Below, piece after piece: positions 1 to 5,040 of a stretch of DNA of 9,782 nucleotides (its first letter is position 1; each line of letters opens with the position of its first letter). Made by a program: the position numbers and the translations under genes. The stretch comes from JAGOVB01 sp964481175 (GTDB taxonomy: Bacteria > Patescibacteriota > Minisyncoccia > Phycocordibacterales > PALSA-1337), in the NCBI GenBank assembly GCA_964481175.1, contig CAYZSZ010000016.1, forward strand, positions 1 through 9,782. The letters are read 5' to 3'. The notes beneath the pieces were generated by a model. The model made no database searches. It was not told the DNA's origin and was given only the letters and a program-made list of their open reading frames with translations.

Positions 1-246
1 GAACACGAAGTAATTCTTTTGAAAGAAAGAAATAGAAAAGTAGAAGCTGATAAGGCGTGGGAGACGAGCAAAACAAGAAATCTTTCTATCATTCTTATTA
101 CATATATTGTTGCGTCACTCGCCATGTATTTTATCGGTGTACAGAAATTTTGGTTGGACTCTATTATTCCAACACTCGGTTTTACACTTTCAATACAATC
201 GTTGCCGTTTATAAAGAAGTGGTGGCTAAAAAGTTTCGTTAAATAG
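1..246 (+). CDS. small membrane protein, 3' part only (function unknown)
   Basis: The frame is open from the first base, so the gene begins upstream of the window; a TTG at 19 is a possible but unneeded start. The visible 81 residues begin with a charged, probably helical stretch (EHEVILLKERNRKVEADKAW). Two hydrophobic segments follow, at about residues 28-46 (LSIILITYIVASLAMYFIGV) and 50-72, then a basic tail (KKWWLKSFVK). This suggests a coiled-coil or charged cytoplasmic part joined to a two-helix membrane hairpin with a positive C-terminus. I have the impression of similar small proteins in Patescibacteria genomes but cannot name a family. The stop is TAG. No terminator is visible after it on this strand, and the next gene lies on the other strand. 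Confidence 0.7.
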   Translation, partial: EHEVILLKERNRKVEADKAWETSKTRNLSIILITYIVASLAMYFIGVQKFWLDSIIPTLGFTLSIQSLPFIKKWWLKSFVK

Positions 247-316
247 TGTGGACACCAAGCGAAATATATTTAAAACCGTGGGATAAATGGAGAAGGAGGA
301 TACACAAGGGGGTATT

Positions 317-347
317 GAAAAGAGAAAGGCCTTCGTCTTAGAAGGCC
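317..347 (-). terminator. rho-independent terminator for the minus-strand 85-aa gene
   Basis: A perfect 7-bp stem (GGCCTTC 328-334 with GAAGGCC 341-347, 6-nt loop) is followed on the minus strand by a U-rich run (TTTCTCTTTTC, positions 327-317). The plus strand lacks a T-run after the stem, so the direction is minus. It lies 31 bases past the stop of the small membrane protein gene and is the first terminator after smpB-ssrA, so it may end that whole unit. Confidence 0.75.
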
Positions 348-377
348 AGTCTTGTAAACGATGCCGGGGTTCTCTTC

Positions 378-635
378 TCAAAGGAGGAGCTGCCGCTTTA
401 GACAGATGAATCCAATGAGTGTGAGTAGGAAAATTGGACTGAAGGGATAGGCTGTGATGAGCGTCGCCCCAAACAGTACCACGGAGTATACTATCCCCAC
501 CGCCGTCATGCTTGCAAAAAGGTGATAGCAGAGAGTTGCAGTGTCTGTCGTCACCCCATCTTGGATCAGGGCAAAAAATGCGAGCGTAAGGGTAATACCC
601 ACGTAGCTCATAATAAGGATCAAAGTATTTTTCAT
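378..635 (-). CDS. small three-helix membrane protein (unknown function)
   Basis: 85 residues, almost entirely hydrophobic. Likely membrane helices are at about residues 4-24 (LILIMSYVGITLTLAFFAL), 38-58 (around HLFASMTAVGIVYSVVLFGA) and 63-79 (YPFSPIFLLTLIGFICL), with a short basic end (KRQ). The ATG at 635 is favoured because a TATAAC hexamer ends six bases before it, which fits a leaderless start. The stop is TGA, so UGA acts as a stop here. The gene begins 43 bp after the tmRNA 3' end with no terminator between, and a strong terminator follows its stop. That suggests it can also be reached by read-through from smpB-ssrA. No family recognised; it could be a chance ORF, but the terminator and promoter placement argue for a real gene. 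Confidence 0.6.
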   Translation of the reverse strand: MKNTLILIMSYVGITLTLAFFALIQDGVTTDTATLCYHLFASMTAVGIVYSVVLFGATLITAYPFSPIFLLTLIGFICLKRQLLL

Positions 636-641
636 AGTTCG

Positions 642-647
642 GTTATA
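642..647 (-). promoter_or_regulatory. -10 box of the 85-aa membrane protein gene
   Basis: TATAAC on the minus strand, five of six matches to TATAAT, exactly six bases upstream of the ATG at 635, so the predicted transcript starts on the start codon. A TTGACA lies at 675-670 but is 22 bp away, too far for a standard -35; TATATA at 649-644 would give 20 bp. No Shine-Dalgarno sequence is present. Confidence 0.4.
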
Positions 648-678
648 TACTGCTCTGATTTATGTAGTGTGTCAAATA

Positions 679-1042
679 TGGTGGAGATGCCGGGAATCGA
701 ACCCGGGTGCAAGAGGTATATTCAGAGCGGTTTACGACGGTATCGAGCTTTGAGGTTTAATCATGTGACTGAGAAAGTTCGAAAAACATCACAAGACGAT
801 CTCTTTAGTTCGGACTGCAAGTGAGAAGTTTGCAGACCTACATCCAGGTAGTGTCGCCTAGCCGAAAGTTAGGATACCCCTCGGTAGACGCGCTCTATTT
901 AAGCTAGAGCGAATGCGAAGTCCTTTGCTCCAAAATATGGAGAAGCGGTTCCTTTTGCATTTGTTGTTCCACCAGATTTACGAGTTAGTGGAGCTCGCGC
1001 CGAAGCTATGAATATGGCCAATTGTCGAGGCCAATCATCCCC
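679..1042 (-). ncRNA. ssrA: transfer-messenger RNA (tmRNA, 10Sa RNA)
   Basis: Rescues stalled ribosomes together with SmpB by acting first as a tRNA-Ala mimic and then as a short mRNA. The 5' end (GGGGATGATTGGCCTCGACA, from 1042 downward) and the 3' end (GGTTCGATTCCCGGCATCTC plus CACCA, finishing at 679) are classic tmRNA ends. The seven-base acceptor stem forms GGGGAUG with CAUCUCC, including the G3-U70 pair that alanyl-tRNA synthetase recognises, discriminator A and encoded CCA. The TTCGATT T-loop is intact. Total length is 364 nt, normal for one-piece tmRNA. An in-frame tag ends in ALA-stop (see the tag entry). The smpB stop codon ends two bases before the RNA begins, so the 5' end is probably released by RNase P from an smpB transcript. 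No separate promoter fits in the gap. Confidence 0.96.
899..970 (-). other. proteolysis tag reading frame inside tmRNA
   Basis: Read on the minus strand and ending with TAA at 901-899, the frame gives a C-terminus AKDFAFALA, similar in style to the ANDENYALAA tag of E. coli and expected to mark proteins for ClpXP/FtsH-type proteases. Reading back from the stop, the tag probably starts near GTTNAKG (resume codon about 970-965), giving a tag of some 21-23 residues, roughly twice the E. coli length. The stop and the C-terminus are certain from sequence; the exact resume codon is inferred. Confidence 0.75.
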
Positions 1043-1043
1043 A

Positions 1044-1481
1044 TTATGAATTTTTCAATGTCCTACGAATCTCGCGGTCGGTTTCGCGCTTCTTTATGCT
1101 CTCACGTTTATCGTGCTGCTTTTTACCACGGACGATAGCGATCTCAACCTTGATTTTCGTCCCTTTACTATACATCGAAATTGGCACTATTGTCAATCTC
1201 TTATCGATTTCAGAAAGACGCTTTATTTCTTTTTTATTTAAAAGTAGTTTGCGATTGCGTTCTGGATCATAGGTGGCAGCGGTATTGTTTTCTTGGTAGG
1301 GAGGGATAAAAGACTTACAAAGGAGAGCCTCACCGTTTTTGATGAGGATATACGAGCCGAGGAGCTTGCCTTGTTTATTTTTAATCGATTTTACTTCAAT
1401 ACCCAAAAGCTCGATCCCTGCTTCCAGAGTTTCGAGTATTTCATAGTCAAAATATGCTTTACGATTGTCTATGAGTGACAT
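1044..1481 (-). CDS. smpB: SsrA-binding protein SmpB
   Basis: Binds the tRNA-like part of tmRNA and places it in the A site of stalled ribosomes. The 145-residue length is typical. Family motifs are present in order: NRKAYFDYEILETLEAGIEL at 7-26 followed by LGIEVKSIK (the signature block), YDPERNRKLLLNKKEI at about 71-86, and the basic C-terminal GKKQHDKRESIKKR with a tail REIRRTLKNS that reaches down the mRNA channel. The ATG at 1481 starts the conserved N-terminus (MSLIDNRKA). A TAAGGT hexamer ends six bases before it (leaderless style); its AAGG could also serve as a weak Shine-Dalgarno. The gene is followed after one base by ssrA on the same strand, so protein and RNA partner are almost certainly made from one transcript. 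Confidence 0.97.
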   Translation of the reverse strand: MSLIDNRKAYFDYEILETLEAGIELLGIEVKSIKNKQGKLLGSYILIKNGEALLCKSFIPPYQENNTAATYDPERNRKLLLNKKEIKRLSEIDKRLTIVPISMYSKGTKIKVEIAIVRGKKQHDKRESIKKRETDREIRRTLKNS

Positions 1482-1487
1482 GGATAT

Positions 1488-1493
1488 ACCTTA
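1488..1493 (-). promoter_or_regulatory. possible -10 box of smpB-ssrA
   Basis: TAAGGT on the minus strand fits TAnnnT and stands six bases upstream of the smpB ATG, so transcription would start on the ATG. No good -35 is seen at 17 bp (TATTCC); a TTTACA lies 23 bp away. The call rests mainly on the spacing shared with other genes in this window. Confidence 0.3.
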
Positions 1494-1603
1494 TCACATT
1501 TTTTTGTTGTGGAATATGTAAAAGAAGCAATATAGTACGGTCGAAATAAAATCTTGATAAAGTTTTTCTGATTTATCCACCTCTGTGTTTTGAGGGAAGC
1601 AAT

Positions 1604-1609
1604 TAAGAT
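1604..1609 (+). promoter_or_regulatory. possible -10 box of the coiled-coil protein gene
   Basis: TAAGAT (TAnnnT, four of six matches to consensus) ends six bases before the ATG at 1616, again predicting a transcript that starts at the start codon. No clear -35 is present and there is no Shine-Dalgarno sequence. Confidence 0.3.
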
Positions 1610-1615
1610 GTATAT

Positions 1616-1903
1616 ATGAAAAGAAAAGTCGACCAAAATGAAATAGTCACTCGGAAAATCCTCTCCGAAGAATTCGATAAATTCGAAGCACGGTTCGAAA
1701 AGAAAATGGATAAAAAGTTTGATGAAAAATTCAGTCACCATTTTGGTCTTGCTATGGAGTTTATGGAAGACAAATTTAAACTAGTTATGGAAGGTATTGC
1801 AGGTGTGCCGAGCGACATGTTGGTTTTGAAAGAAAAAGCAATGATAAATGAAAGGGAGCATAAAGAATTTAAAACAAAGTTGGAGATATTGACCGGTAAA
1901 TAA
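1616..1903 (+). CDS. small charged coiled-coil protein (unknown function)
   Basis: 95 residues, rich in Lys, Glu and Phe, without membrane segments, signal or cysteine. Residues about 12-58 form a long amphipathic helix with heptad-like spacing (LSEEFDKFEARFEKKMDKKF), then a short break at GIAGVPSDM (60-68), then a second helix (LKEKAMINEREHKEFKTKLE, 71-90). The layout resembles short helical proteins that I associate with Patescibacteria genomes; no enzyme motif is visible and I assign no function. It is divergent from smpB with a 134-bp gap that must hold both promoters. Its 3' end contains the TTGACC element that appears to start the downstream structured RNA. Confidence 0.75.
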   Translation: MKRKVDQNEIVTRKILSEEFDKFEARFEKKMDKKFDEKFSHHFGLAMEFMEDKFKLVMEGIAGVPSDMLVLKEKAMINEREHKEFKTKLEILTGK

Positions 1904-1917
1904 AAGAGTGGTAGTCT
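1889..1917 (+). promoter_or_regulatory. candidate promoter of the structured RNA
   Basis: TTGACC (1889-1894) and TAGTCT (1912-1917) are separated by exactly 17 bp, predicting a start near 1924, just before the first stem of the structured region. The -35 matches five of six; the -10 keeps only the key TA...T positions. A better hexamer TCTAAT (1915-1920) has 20-bp spacing. The -35 lies inside the last codons of the coiled-coil gene. Confidence 0.4.
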
Positions 1918-1923
1918 AATTTT

Positions 1924-2377
1924 GGTCATATGAATGCTCCTACCTGCGCTCGCCCCGGCGCAACACGTTCAGACGGGCATACGTTGAAGTACTGTTCCAT
2001 TTGCAAGAGGAACAGTTGCATGAGGCAACGGACAGTTGCCTTTGAATCAGATGGTGAGTCGAGCGAAAGGATGGAGGCACTTACCCGTAAGCCCCGATTC
2101 GACTACACGAGGCCCTGGGTTAGGACGCCTATCATCTCCATCTTTGCAAAATTACTCCCTGAGTACTATTTCTGCCGAGTCATCTCAACGTGTGTCACCT
2201 GTGACCCACGTCGGAACACCGAAGTGGTCGATTTGTACTATCGCCGCTTCAACCGCTTCAGGCTCATCGTGTTCTGGTTTGAACACCGACTGGGGAGGAT
2301 CCATTATTTCCCCAAACCCCGCGAGTAAATGAAGCTCGCAATCACGCCGGACCTCAGAGGTCCGGCGAATTTCTTTT
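1924..2377 (+). ncRNA. unidentified large structured RNA (candidate)
   Basis: About 450 nt between two genes, visibly richer in G+C than its surroundings and packed with perfect inverted repeats. In order: TGCGC 1945-1949/GCGCA 1958-1962; ACTGTTCC 1991-1998/GGAACAGT 2009-2016; GGCAAC 2024-2029/GTTGCC 2035-2040; AGTCGA 2057-2062/TCGACT 2099-2104; TAGG 2121-2124/CCTA 2128-2131; ACGTGtGTCA/TGACcCACGT within 2188-2211; GTGTTC 2269-2274/GAACAC 2281-2286; TGGGGA 2291-2296/TCCCCA 2309-2314; GCGAG 2321-2325/CTCGC 2335-2339. GATGGAG 2070-2076 can pair with CTCCATC 2136-2142, crossing the AGTCGA stem, so a pseudoknot is possible. It ends in a strong terminator on this strand. The overlapping open frames read as Cys/Arg-rich protein unlike the neighbours. 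I see none of the conserved blocks of RNase P RNA (GAGGAAAGUCC, ACAGAA), SRP RNA, a T-box or a known riboswitch. Role unknown. Confidence 0.65.
2345..2377 (+). terminator. rho-independent terminator of the structured RNA
   Basis: A perfect 10-bp stem, CGCCGGACCT (2345-2354) with AGGTCCGGCG (2358-2367), and a three-base loop, is followed by AATTTCTTTT. The minus strand has no T-run after the stem, so it acts on plus-strand transcripts. It ends about 20 bp before the ftsH -10 box and insulates ftsH from upstream transcription, unless its folding is regulated. Confidence 0.85.
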
Positions 2378-2395
2378 ATAAATCCTAAATATCTG

Positions 2396-2401
2396 TATAA
2401 T
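2396..2401 (+). promoter_or_regulatory. -10 box of ftsH
   Basis: A perfect TATAAT preceded by TG, ending six bases before the ftsH ATG (2408), so the predicted first transcribed base is the A of the start codon. The -35 region overlaps the T-run of the preceding terminator (TTCTTT 2371-2376, 19 bp away) and is poor. AAGG directly before ATG is too close to be a working Shine-Dalgarno sequence. Confidence 0.6.
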
Positions 2402-2407
2402 CAAGGT

Positions 2408-4303
2408 ATGAAGAAAACTGAACAAAAAAAGCCCAAAGAAAAGGCTCCAGTGAGCATTATCAACCTCGTAAGCGGGGCACTCCTCGTATTTTTTCTCTTA
2501 TCAGGGGTGTACTCACTCATTGTAGATACAAATACTAAAGCAGTAGAAATCCCTCTCTCAGAGCTCGCTACTGATATCAATGCGAGCAAGGTCGCTACGC
2601 TTACAATAAAGGGAGATGAAGTCTACGCTGAATATGTTTCAAAAGAATCAAAAAAGACGAAGAAAGAAACAGATGCATCACTTACTGAGACTCTTTCTCG
2701 ATATGGGGTAAGTGCAGAAAAATTGAGCGCAGTAAAAACAGAAGTTCAAAATCCGGGTGGCTTTTTCTTCTGGATCATTCAGTTGTCACCGATCTTGGCA
2801 CCAATACTCATCATCATATTTATCATGTGGATGCTCTCACGTCAGGTAAAGGGAGCGGGGATGCAAGCATTTTCTTTTGGACAGTCAAAAGCTCGAGTGA
2901 TTTTACCTGAAGACAAAAAGCAGCGAGTGACATTCAAAGATGTTGCTGGTGCAAAAGAAGCAAAGCAAGAACTCTCTGAAATCGTCGACTTTTTGAAAAA
3001 TCCAAAACGCTTTTTGGAAATCGGTGCAGTGATACCAAAAGGAGTGCTCCTCATGGGAGCTCCGGGAACAGGAAAAACACTCCTCGCTCGAGCGGTAGCA
3101 GGGGAGGCTGGTGTCGCATTCTTTTCTATCTCTGGATCAGAATTTGTCGAGATGTTTGTCGGAGTTGGTGCATCACGTGTGCGCGATCTTTTCAAAATGG
3201 CAAAAGAAGCTTCACCTGCGATCATATTCGTCGATGAGATCGATGCGGTAGGACGTGTGCGAGGAACAGGGACAGGTGGAGGAAACGATGAGCGAGAGCA
3301 GACACTAAACCAGATCCTCGTCGAGATGGATGGATTTGAGCCGACTGAAAAAGTGATTGTCATGGCAGCGACAAACCGACCAGATGTGCTCGACCCTGCG
3401 CTTTTGCGTCCAGGACGTTTTGATCGACGGGTGACAATCGACCTCCCAGATCGTCATGATCGTGAAGAGATTTTGAAAATACATTCACACAAAAAGCCAT
3501 TTGCTGAGGATGTAAATATAAAAGTGATTGCAGAACGTACACCTGGATTTTCTGGTGCTGACCTCTACTCACTCATGAACGAAGGAGCGATCCTCGCTGC
3601 TCGAGAAAATAGAAATAAGATCGCTCAGTATGACCTCATCCGCGCCATCGAAAAAGTGATGCTTGGTCCTGAGCGAAAGAGCCATCTCTTGAGTAAAAAA
3701 GAAAAAGAAATCACTGCATACCACGAAGCGGGACATGCCCTGGTTTCATCTGTTCTTCCATTTGCTGATCCAGTTCACAAGATCTCTATCATTTCACGAG
3801 GTCGTGCTGCGGGTTACACACTCCATCTCCCACTCGATGATAAAAAGATGCAGAGCAAAAAAGAATTTCACGATGATATCGCTGTTTCTCTCGGGGGATA
3901 TGTAGTCGAGAAAACGATATTTAACGATGTTACCACTGGTCCATCAAACGATCTCCAGGTTTCAACTGCACTCGCTCGTGACATGGTGACAAAATATGGA
4001 ATGTCAGAAAAATTGGGCGTGATGGCATTTGAAGGGAATGGCCGGTCGATGTTTGGAAAAGGACTAGAAGAAAAAGAATACTCACAAAAAGTCGGCGCTG
4101 ATATCGATGCAGAAGTATCGCGCATTATGTCTGAGGCATATGCAAAAGCAGAAAGCATCGTCACCGAACACCGCAAAGCACTCGATGCGATCGCAAAACG
4201 ACTGATGGAGGTAGAGACAATCGAGCGAGAAGAATACGAACAGATCATCATTGCTCACGGAATCCAGCCAAAGAAAAAACTTGATATTGAACATCAGGCG
4301 TAA
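2408..4303 (+). CDS. ftsH: ATP-dependent zinc metalloprotease FtsH
   Basis: Membrane-anchored AAA+ protease that extracts and degrades damaged membrane proteins and selected soluble ones. The 631 residues match the family length. Order of parts: basic N-tail, membrane helix 1 (about 17-38), extracytoplasmic domain (about 40-117), membrane helix 2 (about 120-143), AAA domain with Walker A GAPGTGKT (217-224), pore loop around MFVGVGASRVRDLF (249-262), Walker B FVDEID (274-279) and second region of homology NRPDVLDPALLRPGRFDR with its arginine fingers (323-340), then the M41 peptidase domain with zinc motif HEAGH (439-443) and the third ligand Asp in NDLQ (about 515). All catalytic residues are intact. 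The C-terminus is short and basic (KKKLDIEHQA). The gene has its own leaderless-type promoter and no visible terminator before the downstream tRNA. Substrates may include tmRNA-tagged proteins made by the system nearby; that is inference from the family. Confidence 0.98.
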   Translation: MKKTEQKKPKEKAPVSIINLVSGALLVFFLLSGVYSLIVDTNTKAVEIPLSELATDINASKVATLTIKGDEVYAEYVSKESKKTKKETDASLTETLSRYGVSAEKLSAVKTEVQNPGGFFFWIIQLSPILAPILIIIFIMWMLSRQVKGAGMQAFSFGQSKARVILPEDKKQRVTFKDVAGAKEAKQELSEIVDFLKNPKRFLEIGAVIPKGVLLMGAPGTGKTLLARAVAGEAGVAFFSISGSEFVEMFVGVGASRVRDLFKMAKEASPAIIFVDEIDAVGRVRGTGTGGGNDEREQTLNQILVEMDGFEPTEKVIVMAATNRPDVLDPALLRPGRFDRRVTIDLPDRHDREEILKIHSHKKPFAEDVNIKVIAERTPGFSGADLYSLMNEGAILAARENRNKIAQYDLIRAIEKVMLGPERKSHLLSKKEKEITAYHEAGHALVSSVLPFADPVHKISIISRGRAAGYTLHLPLDDKKMQSKKEFHDDIAVSLGGYVVEKTIFNDVTTGPSNDLQVSTALARDMVTKYGMSEKLGVMAFEGNGRSMFGKGLEEKEYSQKVGADIDAEVSRIMSEAYAKAESIVTEHRKALDAIAKRLMEVETIEREEYEQIIIAHGIQPKKKLDIEHQA

Positions 4304-4315
4304 TATTATTACGCT

Positions 4316-4341
4316 CATGCGCCGGTAGCTGTTTTGGTTCG
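4316..4341 (+). repeat. degenerate copy of the tRNA-Ile 5' half
   Basis: CATGCGCCGGTAGCTG... (4316-4341) aligns without gaps, 37 bases upstream, to the start of the real tRNA (4353-4378), with 21 of 26 identities including CATGCGCC, GTAGCT and TTGGTT. It lacks the D-stem 3' strand, the anticodon arm and everything after, so it cannot be a tRNA. CCGG 4322-4325 can pair with CCGG 4346-4349, with TGC/GCA outside it, as a weak hairpin in the ftsH-tRNA spacer. It may be a remnant of a tandem duplication. Confidence 0.5.
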
Positions 4342-4355
4342 TTTGCCGGGCACAT

Positions 4356-4429
4356 GCGCCTGTAGCTCAGTTGGTTAGAGCATCTAGCTTATACCTAGAG
4401 GGTCCCACGTTCAAATCGTGGCAGGCGCA
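4356..4429 (+). tRNA. tRNA-Ile, anticodon UAU (reads AUA)
   Basis: Complete cloverleaf of 74 nt: acceptor GCGCCTG with CAGGCGC (all seven paired), D arm GCTC...GAGC, anticodon stem TCTAG with CTAGA around the loop CTTATAC, T arm CCACG-TTCAAAT-CGTGG, discriminator A at 4429. Anticodon TAT is at 4390-4392. CCA is not encoded (A is followed by CAT), unlike the tmRNA in this window, so the CCA-adding enzyme is required. Most bacteria read AUA with a CAU-anticodon tRNA modified to lysidine by TilS; a UAU anticodon is the uncommon alternative. The gene follows ftsH by 52 bp and is closed by a strong terminator. Confidence 0.93.
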
Positions 4430-4434
4430 CATTT

Positions 4435-4460
4435 AAAAAACACCCTACCTAGGGTGTTTT
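4435..4460. terminator. bidirectional terminator between tRNA-Ile and the RHH-like gene
   Basis: AACACCCT (4439-4446) and AGGGTGTT (4451-4458) form a perfect 8-bp stem with a four-base loop, with T-rich flank on the plus side and TTTTTT on the minus side (4440-4435). It can end the tRNA transcript and the converging minus-strand gene. The TAG stop of that gene (4451-4449) lies at the loop and the first stem base of the hairpin. Confidence 0.85.
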
Positions 4461-4937
4461 GCTGGGAGGAGCAGGGGGAGTTGAATGATTGTTGTCCTGC
4501 ATATTTTTCTCTCCTTTGATGTTGAGTTCAAACAAGGTGCTTTGTGATGCGGCCTGTATTAGTACTATAAGTTCATACACAGACATAACATCAGCTGCTG
4601 TACCACGAATACAAAACTCACCACCTGTATCGCCACTAGGGATTTCCGATAGTGTATTTTTTGTGTGTGTATCAATAAAACCACCACAAGCACTAATCAA
4701 TTTTGAGAAAGAGAAGCCAACGCCTTTAATGGTGAATTCTATACCAATAATCGATTCATTTAATTCTGAGACATTAATTTGTTTTATTGTGTAGTCCCGA
4801 ACTAGTTGTGATCGTGTAATAAGATGTTTCTTCGCGTGGTCTGTGATCTTTTGTAATTCGTGCTCTTCAAGACTAATACTAAATTGGGGTGGGAGTTTCT
4901 TTTTAGTAGTTGGATTTTGAGTGCATTCCCGTTTCAT
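4449..4937 (-). CDS. ribbon-helix-helix-like DNA-binding protein (putative)
   Basis: 162 residues from the ATG at 4937. A TTG at 4982 would extend it by 15 residues, but it lies over the -35 box, so the internal ATG is preferred. After a basic N-tail, residues about 18-54 (QFSISLEEHELQKITDHAKK, then HLITRSQLVRDYTIKQI) have the strand-helix-turn-helix layout of ribbon-helix-helix repressors. The middle (about 60-140, GIEFTIKGVGFSFSKL...ELIVLIQAASQSTLFELNI) looks like an alpha/beta domain that I do not recognise. The tail (NNHSTPPAPPSKTP) is Pro-rich and probably disordered. No membrane segment or signal. It is divergent from the TrmB-like regulator and shares its control region. The role as a transcription factor is inferred from the N-terminal pattern and context. 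Confidence 0.65.
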   Translation of the reverse strand: MKRECTQNPTTKKKLPPQFSISLEEHELQKITDHAKKHLITRSQLVRDYTIKQINVSELNESIIGIEFTIKGVGFSFSKLISACGGFIDTHTKNTLSEIPSGDTGGEFCIRGTAADVMSVYELIVLIQAASQSTLFELNIKGEKNMQDNNHSTPPAPPSKTP

Positions 4938-4960
4938 GGATTGTAAAGATTTCTGGAGTA

Positions 4961-4989
4961 AATCTATGCAAATGAGTCTCAATTGTCAA
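4961..4989 (-). promoter_or_regulatory. promoter of the RHH-like gene
   Basis: On the minus strand TTGACA (4989-4984) and TAGATT (4966-4961) are 17 bp apart. The predicted start near 4954 gives a 17-nt leader without a Shine-Dalgarno sequence before the ATG at 4937. Confidence 0.55.
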
Positions 4990-5013
4990 TGAATTTGGAC
5001 AAATGTTGACAAT
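4982..5013. promoter_or_regulatory. palindromic candidate operator between divergent promoters
   Basis: ATTGTCAA (4982-4989) and TTGACAAT (5006-5013) are exact inverted repeats, and a second inverted repeat ATTTG-GA-CAAAT (4993-5004) sits between them. The outer arms contain the two facing -35 boxes, so a dimer bound here would cover both promoters. Likely ligands are the TrmB-like or RHH-like protein encoded on either side; this is inference from position. Confidence 0.5.
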
Positions 5014-5034
5014 ATTTAAACAACAGCGTATATT
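5006..5034 (+). promoter_or_regulatory. promoter of the TrmB-like regulator gene
   Basis: A perfect TTGACA (5006-5011), 17-bp spacer and TATATT (5029-5034). The start predicted seven bases after the -10 box is position 5041, the A of the ATG, so the message would be leaderless. This is the best-formed promoter in the window. Confidence 0.75.
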
Positions 5035-5040
5035 TGTGGT

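Noticed and set aside
247..316. Spacer between the first gene and the minus-strand terminator
   Set aside because: Purine-rich with GGAGAAGGAGG at 289-299, which looks like a Shine-Dalgarno sequence, but no start codon with a sustained reading frame follows; nothing annotated.
522..824. 100-residue plus-strand ORF
   Set aside because: It is antisense to the 3' part of tmRNA and to the small membrane protein gene; the translation (CSVCRHPILDQGKKC...) reads through the tRNA-like domain and is a shadow.
2244..2260. Tandem CCGCTTCA repeat
   Set aside because: Only two 8-base copies one base apart within the structured RNA; too short to call a repeat element or CRISPR-like feature.
2185..2304. 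39-residue minus-strand ORF (MDPPQSVFKPEHDEPEAVEA...)
   Set aside because: It looks more protein-like than the plus-strand frames, but it is short, antisense to several perfect hairpins, has no promoter and ends without a terminator. A small protein here is not excluded by conservation data.
1930..2328. 132-residue plus-strand ORF in the structured RNA region
   Set aside because: Composition is Cys/Arg/aromatic-rich and low in Lys, unlike every real protein here. It covers perfect hairpins, matches no family I know, and an overlapping frame is open as well.
2036..2332. 98-residue plus-strand ORF (MPLNQMVSRAKGW...)
   Set aside because: Ser/Gly/Thr/Pro-rich translation with no domain, overlapping the other open frame and the inverted repeats; best explained by low stop density in G+C-rich structured DNA.
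1924..2377. RNase P RNA as identity of the structured RNA
   Set aside because: The size fits, but I could not find the conserved GAGGAAAGUCC and ACAGAA blocks that form helix P4 on either strand.
4937..4982. TTG start at 4982 for the RHH-like gene
   Set aside because: The TTG region lies at the -35 box, upstream of the predicted transcription start near 4954, so the extra 15 residues would not be transcribed. The ATG at 4937 is used.
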